A stretch of 57,874 nucleotides of DNA, taken from Roseovarius aestuarii (GTDB taxonomy: Bacteria > Pseudomonadota > Alphaproteobacteria > Rhodobacterales > Rhodobacteraceae). Every line of letters begins with the position of its first letter. Position 1 is the first letter of the stretch. The translations under genes were made by a program, and so were the position numbers. The stretch is taken from positions 1 through 57,874 of the forward strand of contig NZ_JAIMIB010000023.1 of NCBI RefSeq assembly GCF_019966515.1. Reading direction: 5' to 3'. The notes beneath the pieces are model-generated. The model was not told where the DNA came from and did not search any database. It worked only from the letters and a program-made list of their open reading frames with translations. Of this stretch, positions 1-8,838 are shown one piece after another.

Positions 1-1
1 C

Positions 2-73
2 GACCTCTACCACTACGCCCGCTCCGCCGGCCTCGACGCCGTCGTCGCTGGCATATCATTCTATCGACTCTGA
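2..73 (+). CDS. C-terminal end of an unidentified protein (cut by window edge)
   Basis: An open frame enters from the left edge and ends at TGA 71-73. The 23 visible residues end in GISFYRL. They are too few to name a family. The gene converges on the DMT transporter that ends at 106. It is called coding only because the frame is open to the edge and its composition matches neighbouring proteins. Confidence 0.4.
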   Translation, partial: DLYHYARSAGLDAVVAGISFYRL

Positions 74-105
74 TAACCCCACTGGTAAAAGCCCGCGGCA
101 TGCGT

Positions 106-990
106 TCAGCGGTCTTTTTCTCCCAACCCTTTCAGCACTTCTGCTGTCGCTGCCAGAAGGATCATCACGGCACCCCCTGCCTGCATCGGACCAAAAGGCT
201 CGTCGAGAAACAGGACACCGGATAGGACGCCTGAAAGGATCTCGGCGGTCAGCAGAAATGAAATCGTCGCCGGTGGCAGACGTTGTGCACTCCAGAGCGT
301 CAGAACCATGATCGGCAACACATAGACCACACCTGCCAGCGCCCCGATGCTGCTGCCCCAAGTGGTCGCATTGCCGGAAAATACCGTGCCGGCGCCCAGC
401 ACGATAAAGCCCGCGCCGATCAGCGTGGCGCTCAGACATGTCACCAGCGTCAGCACCGAGGGGCTGGCGCGGTCACCGGTGAAAATCAACGCAGCGCCGC
501 CAGCCCAGGTCATCCCCGAGAGCACCGCCAGAAAATCTCCGGCACCTATGCCCGACAGCGACAATTCCCCGCCCAGCACGAGCCAAGCCCCAATGAGCGA
601 AGCTGCGACGGTGAAGGTTGAGGCCCAGTGCCAGCCTCGCCCCATGAAGGCCCATTCGATGATCTTGCCCCAGCCTGGCGCCAGGTAGAAAAGCAGGATC
701 ACCCGCACCACATCGGCCATGGTGATCGCCACCGAATAGGTCGAGACCGCGACGCCGACCAGCGCCGCCCCAAGTAAGCCGCTCAGGCCAATCTGGAATG
801 TTGAGCGGGTGATAAGCACCCAGAGGATGGCAAAGAGCGCCGCACCGACGTTCATCGCCACACTGCCCCACGCCCCGTCCATGCCGAGGGTTTCCAGATA
901 GCGTATCGGGATCCACCAGATGCCCCAAAGTGCCGCCGCCAGAAAGGCCATGATGACGGGTGTCATTGGCCGTTCGGCAATCGTGGTCAT
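106..990 (-). CDS. DMT superfamily (EamA-type) transporter
   Basis: This 294-residue protein consists almost entirely of about ten hydrophobic helices in two similar halves, as in drug/metabolite transporters of the EamA type. The C-terminal half has the usual GVLFLDEPFGPMQAGG segment near the last helices. The ATG at 990 is chosen because it overlaps the stop of the upstream permease gene as ATGA (987-990); the frame is open further upstream but there it lies inside that permease. It is the last gene of the ABC transporter operon, so it may export or take up a compound related to the same substrate. The substrate cannot be told from sequence. Confidence 0.85.
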   Translation of the reverse strand: MTTIAERPMTPVIMAFLAAALWGIWWIPIRYLETLGMDGAWGSVAMNVGAALFAILWVLITRSTFQIGLSGLLGAALVGVAVSTYSVAITMADVVRVILLFYLAPGWGKIIEWAFMGRGWHWASTFTVAASLIGAWLVLGGELSLSGIGAGDFLAVLSGMTWAGGAALIFTGDRASPSVLTLVTCLSATLIGAGFIVLGAGTVFSGNATTWGSSIGALAGVVYVLPIMVLTLWSAQRLPPATISFLLTAEILSGVLSGVLFLDEPFGPMQAGGAVMILLAATAEVLKGLGEKDR

Positions 991-3056
991 AGGCCGAGCG
1001 CCTGCCGGCGTTCCTCGGCAAAGCCCTGCACCAGACGGTCGGCCACGAGCGCCAGAATGGCCATGGCCGCGCCCGAGGCGATGCCAAGGCCAACATCCGC
1101 CTGTGCCAGTGCACCATAGATCGACTGCCCGAGCCCGGTGGTGCCGATGAGCGCAGCGATCACCAGCATGGCGAAGGCGTAGAGGATGGTCTGGTTGAGG
1201 CCCAGCAGGATCGTGGGCGCGGCATAGGGCGCGCGCACCTCGACCATCGTCTGCCATTCGGTCGCTCCGGACGACACAGCTGCCTCGATCATTTCTTCGG
1301 GCGTATTGATCAGCCCGTGCCTTGTGTACCGGATCATCGGCACAATGGCGTAGAGGCAAATGGCAAGGAAGGCAGAAAATTCTCCAATCTGGAAGAACAT
1401 CAAGACCGGGATCAGAAAGACGAAGAGCGGGATGGTTTGCAGCATGTCGCAGATCGGCAGCACGAAGCGCCATGCCAGCGGGCTGACGGCACAGAGCAGC
1501 CCGATCCCGCCGCCGACGATAGCGCAGGTAAAGACCGCCGCGCCGGACATATAAAGCGACAGGAGCGCCCGTTCCCAGAGACCGCTGAAAAGCACAAGCG
1601 CCAGCATGACAACCGCAAAGGTCGCCAGTTTGCGTCCGCCCGACACCCAGCCGATAGCGCCTGCGCCCACCAGCACGAAAGGCCAGGGTAACTCGGCCAG
1701 GCCGGTTTCGATAATGCCCACCACGATCACCAGCACGATGCCCAGCGTCGCCTTACCGCGCAGCGCCAACGCAAGGCCCGCAGCAGCGGCGGTCGCGTAG
1801 AGCGCCGTGCTCATGCCGCCCGTCCATTGGAACCCCCAGGTGAACGGTAACACCGCGCCGTCAAGGCCGATCTTGAGCGGCAGAAGACCATAAAACATTG
1901 CCCCATTTTTGAGCCCATCCAGCCCGGCGCCGTTTTCGCGCAGAAACCCGGTGAGACCCGCATCCAGCCAATCCGAGACCGGATCAAGCAGCGTAATCGC
2001 CGACGGATCAGGCAAGGACTGCCACGAGGCCACGGCCACGATCACACCGATCATGGCAATCGCGACCGCAACGCGCAGGCTGTGACGTATGCGGTCCGAG
2101 GCCAGTTTGCTGGAATAGCGGTCGATGATCATGGCGAAGATCACGATCACCATGCCCGCCATCAGGCTGGGACCGAAATAGGCCTTGCGCATGGTCAGCA
2201 GAACCTCCCAACCGATATCCTTGAACCCGCCGATCACCGCGGCGATGATCACCATGCTGAGCGCCGCCATCAGGCATTGGTTCACACCAACCATGATCTG
2301 GGTCTTGGCCGAGGGGATCTCGATCAGGAAAAGTTGTTGCAAGCGAGTCCCACCCGACATCACGGCTGCCTCCTTGATGTCGCTTTCAACCCGTTCCAGC
2401 CCCAGGATCATATTGCGCGCCATCGGCGGTGCGGCATAGATCGCACTGGCGATCAAGCCCACCACCGGGCCAAAGCCGAACAGGAACAAAAGCGGCGTGA
2501 GATAAGCAAATGTCGGTACCGTCTGCATCACGTCGAGCACGGTCTGAATGGCGGATTTGAAGCGCGGAAACTCGTTAGCCAGAATGCCGATTGCCGCTCC
2601 CATGAACAACGCCAGGGGGACCGATACCGCCACCAGCGCCAGTGTGGCCATGCCTTCCAACCAGTATCCTGTCGCCAGCACGAACCCCAGCCCGACAAGA
2701 CCCAGCGCCGCCATTGGCAACCCGCCGATATACCAGCCCAGCGCCGTGACGAAGCCGATCATCAGCGGCCAGGGCATACCGGTAAAGAGCGTGTTGGCCG
2801 AATCCATCGGATAGGCCATCAGGGCTGAGAATACCCGCATCGCGGGTTTGATCAGGTCCAGAAACCAGGTGAGCGAGATACCGATCCACTCCGCCGCCGG
2901 TAACGCCCAGGCATCGGGAAATTTGACCAGCCAGGGCACCAGCGGGGTTAGCGCAATGCACACCGCTCCGGTCAAAAGCGCGATCAGCGCAGCCGTTGCG
3001 CCGGTGCTGAGCGCGATCCCGCCGCGAGCGGTGGGCAGTTCGCTGTCGGCTATCAT
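987..3056 (-). CDS. Quaternary-amine ABC transporter, fused double permease
   Basis: This is an inner-membrane permease of the ProW/OpuAB family, 689 residues long, roughly twice the length of a single permease. Two homologous binding-protein-dependent transport domains can be seen. The first has its EAA-type loop near residues 225-245 (ESDIKEAAVMSGGTRLQQ) and the second near 590-610 (EEMIEAAVSSGATEWQTM). The polypeptide therefore probably supplies both halves of the channel. The start overlaps the ATPase stop (ATGA, 3053-3056) and the end overlaps the DMT gene. Doubled permeases of this type are known in betaine, TMAO and related uptake systems of marine Rhodobacterales. The exact substrate is not determined. 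Confidence 0.88.
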   Translation of the reverse strand: MIADSELPTARGGIALSTGATAALIALLTGAVCIALTPLVPWLVKFPDAWALPAAEWIGISLTWFLDLIKPAMRVFSALMAYPMDSANTLFTGMPWPLMIGFVTALGWYIGGLPMAALGLVGLGFVLATGYWLEGMATLALVAVSVPLALFMGAAIGILANEFPRFKSAIQTVLDVMQTVPTFAYLTPLLFLFGFGPVVGLIASAIYAAPPMARNMILGLERVESDIKEAAVMSGGTRLQQLFLIEIPSAKTQIMVGVNQCLMAALSMVIIAAVIGGFKDIGWEVLLTMRKAYFGPSLMAGMVIVIFAMIIDRYSSKLASDRIRHSLRVAVAIAMIGVIVAVASWQSLPDPSAITLLDPVSDWLDAGLTGFLRENGAGLDGLKNGAMFYGLLPLKIGLDGAVLPFTWGFQWTGGMSTALYATAAAAGLALALRGKATLGIVLVIVVGIIETGLAELPWPFVLVGAGAIGWVSGGRKLATFAVVMLALVLFSGLWERALLSLYMSGAAVFTCAIVGGGIGLLCAVSPLAWRFVLPICDMLQTIPLFVFLIPVLMFFQIGEFSAFLAICLYAIVPMIRYTRHGLINTPEEMIEAAVSSGATEWQTMVEVRAPYAAPTILLGLNQTILYAFAMLVIAALIGTTGLGQSIYGALAQADVGLGIASGAAMAILALVADRLVQGFAEERRQALGL

Positions 3057-4111
3057 GTCTCTTCCGCCTGAAGGGCTGCGGCCAGATCGGCGGGATCAAC
3101 TACGCCAACCACATGCCCCTCACCGCACAAAACCGGCACGGGGTCGTAATGCGAAATGCACGACGCAAGCGCCGCCTCCAGCGTCATGTCCTGCCTGAGG
3201 CCCGGACCGCTTGAGTTGACGCCCTCGGCGGGTTTCATCACCGAGGCGACCTTGGCATGGCGCCCCTTGACGACATCCTTGGAAAACTCGCGCACGTAGT
3301 CGTCGACCGGCTTCAGCACGATCTCGGTCGGAGTCCCGATCTGCACGATCTTGCCGTCGCGCATGATCGCGATGCGGTCGGCTATCTTCAAAGCTTCGGC
3401 AATGTCATGGGTGATGAACACGATGGATTTCTTCAGCGTTGCCTGAATGTTGATGAACTCGTCCTGCAACTGGCGGCGAATGAGCGGATCTAGCGCTGAA
3501 AACGGTTCATCCAGAAACCAGATATCGGGGTTCACCGCCAGGGATCGCGCGATCCCCACCCGCTGACGCTGCCCGCCCGACATCTCGCGCGGGAAGCTGT
3601 CTTCGCGGCCCTTGAGGCCCACCAGATCGATCACCTCAAGCGCGCGTTTCATCCGTTCGGCTTTGCCCTGCCCCTGCATTTTCAGCGGGAAGGCCACGTT
3701 TTCAGTGACCGTCATGTGGGGAAACAGGCCGAAATGCTGGAATACCATGCCTAGCTTGCGACGCCTAAGTTCGATCAGCCGTGCCTTGGAGGCGTCGACA
3801 AGGTTCTCGCCTTCGATCAGAATTTCACCACCAGTCGCCTGCAACAACTGCGATATACAGCGCACGATGGTGGATTTACCGGAACCCGACAGCCCCATGA
3901 TCACGAACAATTCGCCGGGATGGACATCGAAGGTCGCGTCCTGCACGGCGGGGATCAGCCCCTGATCGCGCAGATCACGGGCGGCGGCATCGCTGTCGCC
4001 GCCCGCTTTGGCCAGTGCATCGGCCAGTTTGGTTTTCGCATTGGGGCCAAAGACCTGCCAGACATTCCGGCAACTGATGGCTGGCTCCCCCGAGCCTGTC
4101 TGAGAGGTCAT
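3053..4111 (-). CDS. Quaternary-amine ABC transporter ATPase (ProV/OpuAA family)
   Basis: This is the 352-residue ATPase of the uptake system. It has Walker A GLSGSGKS (about residue 74), the Q-loop region VFQHFGLFPH, signature MSGGQRQRVG, Walker B IWFLDEP and the switch histidine in FITHD. After about residue 270 there is a CBS-like regulatory extension, as in ProV. The N-terminus has the long insert between the first strand and Walker A that is typical of glycine-betaine ATPases. It sits 15 bp after the binding-protein gene and overlaps the permease gene by 4 bp, so the three are one operon. Confidence 0.92.
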   Translation of the reverse strand: MTSQTGSGEPAISCRNVWQVFGPNAKTKLADALAKAGGDSDAAARDLRDQGLIPAVQDATFDVHPGELFVIMGLSGSGKSTIVRCISQLLQATGGEILIEGENLVDASKARLIELRRRKLGMVFQHFGLFPHMTVTENVAFPLKMQGQGKAERMKRALEVIDLVGLKGREDSFPREMSGGQRQRVGIARSLAVNPDIWFLDEPFSALDPLIRRQLQDEFINIQATLKKSIVFITHDIAEALKIADRIAIMRDGKIVQIGTPTEIVLKPVDDYVREFSKDVVKGRHAKVASVMKPAEGVNSSGPGLRQDMTLEAALASCISHYDPVPVLCGEGHVVGVVDPADLAAALQAEET

Positions 4112-4126
4112 TGCTGCGCCCGACGC

Positions 4127-5077
4127 TTAGTTGGTGGCCGCGTCGACGACGGGTTTCCAGGTGGCCTCATTCTCGGCCATCCATGCGGCGACAACCTCTT
4201 CCACCGACATGCCATCAACATCGACTTTGCCCATCAGCGGCTGCTGATCTTCGACCGACAGTTGGTAGTTGGTCAGGATCTCGGTTGCGGCAGGCCATTT
4301 GTCGGCCATGCCGGACCAGCCGGCCTTGAAGATGCGGGTCGGCGCGAAATCGCAGTCGTTGACAGCGTTCGGGTTCGGACCCCAAGCCGGGTCTTCGAAA
4401 CAGGCGGCCTCGCCTACCGGAAGATCAACGAACTGCACGTCATAGGCCGACATCGCCCAATGCGGTTGCCAGAAGGTAATCAGCAGCGGCGATTTCTTGT
4501 CTGTTGAGGCGCGTAATTCGGCAATCAATGCGCCCTCGGAACCCGCTGGCACCGCCTTGAACGGCAGCTCCAGGCCGGTCATGCGGTCGGCGCCCGGCGT
4601 GCCCCAGTCTGCGGGATAGTCCACCAAACGACCCGCTGGCAGAGTTTCAGCCGTGGCGAAATTCTGGGCGCAGTCTTTCAGCGCTTCCCAGGCCGGCAGG
4701 CCCGGGCACATCTCGGCCACATGGGCGGGATAAGCGATGCCTTCCTTGGCATCGAGGCCCAGATCGCCCAGTTCGGCCACGCCGCCAGCCTCGACCTGCT
4801 TGGCGTACTCGTCCGAGACATTCGAAGACCAGATTTCCATCGCGCCGTGGATCTCGCCATCTGCCATCGCCTGGTACATGTTCATGTATCCGGCGGTCAC
4901 ATATTCCACCTTGTAGCCTGCGGCCTTGAGCATTTCGCCCGCGATATGCGTGCTGACATGCTGACCGGTCCATTCATTCACCGCCAGCTTGATCGGCTCA
5001 TCGACGGCGCCCATTTCGGCGGCGCCAGCGATACCTGCCATACATGCAAAGGCCACGCCTAATGCTGTTGATTTCAT
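4127..5077 (-). CDS. Quaternary-amine ABC transporter periplasmic binding protein (OpuAC family)
   Basis: This 316-residue protein has a signal peptide ending near GIAGAA. The mature part is an OpuAC-type binding domain with tryptophans in NEWTGQH, AMEIWSSN, DWGTPG and FWQPHW. Such aromatic residues form the cation-pi cage for quaternary amines in this family. The start at 5077 is chosen over the upstream in-frame start at 5170 because it begins the signal peptide and follows a GGGAGAG ribosome site. It is the first gene of the transporter operon, divergent from an FAD oxidase. Betaine, hydroxyproline betaine or a similar compound is plausible, but no single ligand can be assigned. Confidence 0.88.
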   Translation of the reverse strand: MKSTALGVAFACMAGIAGAAEMGAVDEPIKLAVNEWTGQHVSTHIAGEMLKAAGYKVEYVTAGYMNMYQAMADGEIHGAMEIWSSNVSDEYAKQVEAGGVAELGDLGLDAKEGIAYPAHVAEMCPGLPAWEALKDCAQNFATAETLPAGRLVDYPADWGTPGADRMTGLELPFKAVPAGSEGALIAELRASTDKKSPLLITFWQPHWAMSAYDVQFVDLPVGEAACFEDPAWGPNPNAVNDCDFAPTRIFKAGWSGMADKWPAATEILTNYQLSVEDQQPLMGKVDVDGMSVEEVVAAWMAENEATWKPVVDAATN

Positions 5078-5100
5078 GTTAGTCTCTCCCTGGTTTTTTA

Positions 5101-5116
5101 TTGACTGGAGAGTCAA
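5101..5116. promoter_or_regulatory. Palindromic operator candidate TTGACT-N4-AGTCAA
   Basis: A perfect 6-4-6 inverted repeat, TTGACT GGAG AGTCAA, lies 24 bp before the binding-protein start. It is followed on the plus strand by TATAAT (5117-5122), which reads ATTATA on the minus strand and could belong to a -10 element of the transporter operon. The position suggests a repressor site over the transporter promoter. No regulator gene is adjacent. Confidence 0.45.
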
Positions 5117-5301
5117 TATAATCTTCGCACTCAAAGCGCAACAGATTTTGAGGATATCCGCGTCCTGCAAATCAGCCTGTCAAAACCTCTGCAGAAGATC
5201 AAACACAAGTCGTGTCATCTTGCCACTGACATGTCCCACTTGCGCGCCGATGCGGCCTGGGTTTAGGTGGCAGCAATCAGCCCGCGACCAAAGGCATTCC
5301 T

Positions 5302-6546
5302 ATGTCCACTCCACAAAGAATCATCGTCATCGGCGCAGGTATTAACGGCGTTTCAACCGCAATCTGGTTGCGCCGCGCCGGACATGAGGTGACGTTGCTG
5401 GATAAGGACGGTCCCGGTGCAGGCGCGTCCTTTGGTAATGCCGGGTTGCTGGCGCAATGGGCGATCATACCGGTCAACACGCCGGGGCTGATGAAGACCG
5501 GGCTAAAGTACCTGCTGAACCCGAAATCACCACTGTTCCTGCAGTGGAGCTATGCTCCGCGCCTGCTGCCCTGGCTGATAAAGTTCCTGTCCAATGCAAA
5601 CGAAGATGGTGCACGCCACATGATCGAGGGCCTAGCCCCGATCCTCACCGACAGCGTCACCCAGCATCAGGCCCTGACCCGTGGGACCAGCGCCGCCGAC
5701 TTCATAGGGCTGAGCGATTTCAGCTATGCCTACGAGACCCGCGCGGCGTTCGACGCGGACAGCTATGGCTGGCAATTCCGCAGCGCCACCGGCATGGCGC
5801 CTGAACTGATCGAAGGGCCCGCCGTGCGTGAGGCCGAGCCGATCCTTGGGCGCCGCATTCAATGTCTGGCCGTTACAAAAGACCACGGACATATCCTTAA
5901 TCCCGGCGGGTATCTCAAGGCGCTGGCACAGGTGTTTATCGAGGAGGGCGGCACGCTGAGGCGGGCTGATGTCTGGGATCTGACCCTCGCAGACGGGCGC
6001 ATTACGAGTGTTGAAACCGATCAGGGGAGTCTGCCTTGTGATCAGGCCGTATTGGCGGCGGGTATCTGGTCTAAGCCGCTGATGCGAAAACTGGGACTGA
6101 ACGTGCCGATGGAGGCCGAACGCGGGCATCACCTGCATCTGAAAAACCCGTCGCAGATGCCCCGTAATCCGCTGATGGTCACCACCGGGAAATTCGGGGT
6201 GACGCCGATGAATGACGGTCTGCGCTGCGCCGGAACGGTCGAGCTGGGCAGCATAGAAAAAGGCCCCTCGCGCAAACCGCTGGAGCTGATCCGGCACTAT
6301 ATTGCCCAGACATTCCCAGACCTTACCTATGATAGCGCCGAGGAATGGCTGGGCTTTCGGCCCTCGACACCGGACAGCCTGCCGCTGATTGGTGAGATCG
6401 GCCAGACAGGCGTACACGCGGCGTTTGGCCATCAGCATATAGGGCTGACTGCAGGGCCCAAGACCGGTCGCTTGGTAGCAGACATGATCGCGGGCCGCCG
6501 CCCGAATATCGACATGGCGCCCTACAACGCCAACCGGTTCCACTAA
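5302..6546 (+). CDS. FAD-dependent amino-acid oxidoreductase, DadA-like
   Basis: This 414-residue member of the DAO/DadA family has an N-terminal dinucleotide-binding motif (IVIGAGINGVSTAIWLRRAGHE, given here by position 9-29) and the following LLDKDGPGAGASFGNAG segment typical of D-amino acid dehydrogenases. The C-terminal FRPSTPDSLPLIG and GHQHIGLTAGPKTG segments complete the FAD site. The family oxidises amino groups of D-amino acids, sarcosine-type compounds or cis-4-hydroxy-D-proline. It is divergent from the quaternary-amine ABC operon, so it may act on the imported compound or its demethylated product. The substrate is inferred only from context. Confidence 0.85.
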   Translation: MSTPQRIIVIGAGINGVSTAIWLRRAGHEVTLLDKDGPGAGASFGNAGLLAQWAIIPVNTPGLMKTGLKYLLNPKSPLFLQWSYAPRLLPWLIKFLSNANEDGARHMIEGLAPILTDSVTQHQALTRGTSAADFIGLSDFSYAYETRAAFDADSYGWQFRSATGMAPELIEGPAVREAEPILGRRIQCLAVTKDHGHILNPGGYLKALAQVFIEEGGTLRRADVWDLTLADGRITSVETDQGSLPCDQAVLAAGIWSKPLMRKLGLNVPMEAERGHHLHLKNPSQMPRNPLMVTTGKFGVTPMNDGLRCAGTVELGSIEKGPSRKPLELIRHYIAQTFPDLTYDSAEEWLGFRPSTPDSLPLIGEIGQTGVHAAFGHQHIGLTAGPKTGRLVADMIAGRRPNIDMAPYNANRFH

Positions 6547-6578
6547 CCCAAGCGTGTAAGTGGTACTGACCAAGCTGA

Positions 6579-8000
6579 TTAGCCGTCCAAAAGGCGCATT
6601 AGCTGCCTGCGATCCACTTTAGACCTGTGGCGCCTGTCTAACGGTATTTTCTGCACGGATATAACCCGCGGAACGCCAATGTCGCGCGCAAGCTTCTCCC
6701 AGGTGGGCTGATATTCCGGGTCGCCCTGAATGCATAACGCCGGATGACCATTGAGCCTCACAAGGGCACTCTGCTCGATGCCCGGCCAATGTCTTGCAGT
6801 TACTTCCACGGTGAAGGGGAAGATGCGGCCGCTGTCGCTCGTCACATCGCTGCCCAAACGCCCCCAGAGCCAGAGCCGTCCCTGATCATCGAGTGCACCC
6901 GCATCACCAGTTCGGTGCCACGTGGTCGGTCCATCGATTATCTTGTTGTCCTTCGCGTGGGCAGGATCAAGATATCCGTCATTTACATGCGGCCCGGCCA
7001 CCTGCACCTCGTCGTCGAGGATACGCAATTTGATCTGCGGCACAGGATGTCCAACCAAAAGTCCCTTACCTACCTTCATCCAGTGCTGATCCTCAACCGA
7101 TATGTCGCGTGCATCAAGATGGGCAATCGGCTCTGCTTCCGTCGATCCATAAACGCAGATCACGTCCAGATCAGTTTTGCGTCGCAGCTTATCGACCAGA
7201 TCGGGAAAGACCGGACCGCCGCCCGTAAAAACGGTGTGCAAGGGCTCAGTTTGACCGCACAAGGCCAGTTTTTCGCACAGGGAGGGCGGAATAAGCAGCC
7301 GCGTGGCCTTTTGTTGTGTAATCCACGCCGAAAGCAGAGCGGGTGCAAGTTTGTGAAGCCTGGTCATTTTCCAGTTAGGCAATATGGTCGTGCGCCCGGC
7401 GGCAAGGTTGATCAACGTAAAAACCGGAAACGCCACCAGATCACGCTCGGCCTCGGTGCTGTCAAGAAGCGGAGCAATCGCATCATGTTGCGCCATGAGG
7501 AACCCGTGACTGCGCGGAATGGCTTTGGGCAGACCAGTAGTGCCGGATGTAAACGAGATCAGAGCGGTATCATTATCCCGCACGGTTTTCACCGGCTGGT
7601 CAACCCGCGCACCGCGGGGTAACAACAAGCGCAGCGCCCAAAGTTCCGGCACCAAAAACTTGAGCGGGGCATAAACGCCTGATGCACAAAACGCCTTTGG
7701 CCGGGTCACTCGCGCCGCATGGCGCAATCCGGCAAGCCCCATTGCCGGTTCTGGCAGCACCACCGTCGCCCCCAAAGACCATAGGGCGGCCAGGCTTGCG
7801 TAAAGATCCGCGTTGACCGGCATCGCCAGCAAGACGCGATCACCCGGTCTGATCCCTTTATCGTGCCACTTAGCGGCAAATCCCTGCGCGCGTTTTTGCA
7901 ACTGCTTGAAACTGATTTCGCGACCCTTGCCGTCAACGATTGCGATCCTGTCAGGATGCCTATCGACAGCGGTCGCGAATTGGTCCAGCAGGTTAGCCAT
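6579..8000 (-). CDS. AMP-forming acyl/aryl-acid ligase (ANL superfamily), last gene of the isoprenoid-lipid-like operon
   Basis: This 473-residue adenylating enzyme has TSGTTGLPK at 151-159, YGSTEAEP at 284-291, the TGD motif at 364-366 and a C-terminal lysine at about 461 in RRHRSKVDR. The GGPVFPDLVDKL stretch and the C-terminal DRRHRSKVD resemble, from memory, OleC-type ligases more than ordinary fatty acyl-CoA synthetases. It would activate a carboxylic acid as an acyl-adenylate. The start at 8000 is preferred to the in-frame start at 8084 because it overlaps the upstream stop by 8 bases (ATGGCTAA) and begins a typical N-terminus. The acid it uses is unknown. Confidence 0.85.
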   Translation of the reverse strand: MANLLDQFATAVDRHPDRIAIVDGKGREISFKQLQKRAQGFAAKWHDKGIRPGDRVLLAMPVNADLYASLAALWSLGATVVLPEPAMGLAGLRHAARVTRPKAFCASGVYAPLKFLVPELWALRLLLPRGARVDQPVKTVRDNDTALISFTSGTTGLPKAIPRSHGFLMAQHDAIAPLLDSTEAERDLVAFPVFTLINLAAGRTTILPNWKMTRLHKLAPALLSAWITQQKATRLLIPPSLCEKLALCGQTEPLHTVFTGGGPVFPDLVDKLRRKTDLDVICVYGSTEAEPIAHLDARDISVEDQHWMKVGKGLLVGHPVPQIKLRILDDEVQVAGPHVNDGYLDPAHAKDNKIIDGPTTWHRTGDAGALDDQGRLWLWGRLGSDVTSDSGRIFPFTVEVTARHWPGIEQSALVRLNGHPALCIQGDPEYQPTWEKLARDIGVPRVISVQKIPLDRRHRSKVDRRQLMRLLDG

Positions 8001-8838
8001 CCGGCCGCAGCCCCAACAGACTATACCGCCGGAACACGGTTGCGCCTTCTGCCGTGCTGCGATCAGCGGATTGGTTATCGTCATGTATCAGCGCATGGAT
8101 CGCATCATCGAATCCAAGGTCCAGCGCGGATTTGTGAAACATGCTGGCCAGATGCCGGCCCGCTCCACGCTCCAGACTTGCATAGGTCTTGAGGATGGCC
8201 GTTTTCGTTTTCGGTCCCTCGGCATAGTTGGGAATGCCAAACAGGAAGCCTGCCAACGTGCCATCCGGACGACGGGCGAAAAAGATCAACTCCTTTTTGA
8301 TCATCGGCACCATTGGCATATACATGGCTAGGAAATCCGCTTCGGAAATAGGTTTGTAAAAGGCATTTCCGGCAAAGGCCTGAACTGACATGTCGAAAAC
8401 CTGCTGGAACAGCCTTTCGGGTTCTCTACCATCCCATGTTTCGATCACAAAAGCATCGGTCGGAGGCGGCGCAGATTTTGCAGCGTGAACCAGTGGCACA
8501 CGAGCCGAAAAATAACGACTGATCTCGGAAAACCCAGCTGAGTAAAAAACCTCGGGTTCATGGGATTTGTTTGTAGGCTCCATCAGGAAGGACGCTGATC
8601 CATCGCTTTCCGACACAAACCGGTATTTGTGCCAAGTGTCGCCCGACATCGGTCCGATGATCCGGTCAACACCTGAACGCCGAACCCATTCGATGGCCTC
8701 CGCCAGAATTTCCGCTCCCGCATCGGGCGTCTTGCACGAAAAGTCACCGAATGCCGCGGCCGGTACTCCGTCCCACTCCGGGCCGTTCGGATAGACCGTC
8801 AGTTTGGCATTTTCGGTTTTGAATATCTTTGTCGTCAT
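7993..8838 (-). CDS. GNAT/YghO-like acyltransferase-type protein
   Basis: This 281-residue protein has two parts. The N-terminal half, with GPMSGDTWHKYRFV and EPEVFYSAGFSE, recalls YghO-type GNAT relatives. The C-terminal half has a segment from about residue 210 (TAILKTYASLERGAGRHLAS) that looks like an acyl-CoA-binding helix of an N-acyltransferase. It may acylate an amino group, but no substrate can be read from it. The start at 8838 overlaps the kinase stop as ATGA (8835-8838), and its stop overlaps the ligase start. It is the sixth gene of the seven-gene operon. The family assignment is moderate and the function is open. Confidence 0.7.
   Translation of the reverse strand: MTTKIFKTENAKLTVYPNGPEWDGVPAAAFGDFSCKTPDAGAEILAEAIEWVRRSGVDRIIGPMSGDTWHKYRFVSESDGSASFLMEPTNKSHEPEVFYSAGFSEISRYFSARVPLVHAAKSAPPPTDAFVIETWDGREPERLFQQVFDMSVQAFAGNAFYKPISEADFLAMYMPMVPMIKKELIFFARRPDGTLAGFLFGIPNYAEGPKTKTAILKTYASLERGAGRHLASMFHKSALDLGFDDAIHALIHDDNQSADRSTAEGATVFRRYSLLGLRPDG

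Noticed and set aside
473..1117. Long frames overlapping the transporter genes on both strands
   Set aside because: They are shadow frames in GC-rich coding DNA, with Arg/Gly/Pro-rich composition and no domain.
4127..5170. Longer version of the OpuAC binding protein starting at 5170
   Set aside because: The added 31 residues precede a normal signal peptide and cross the promoter/operator region; the ribosome site fits 5077.
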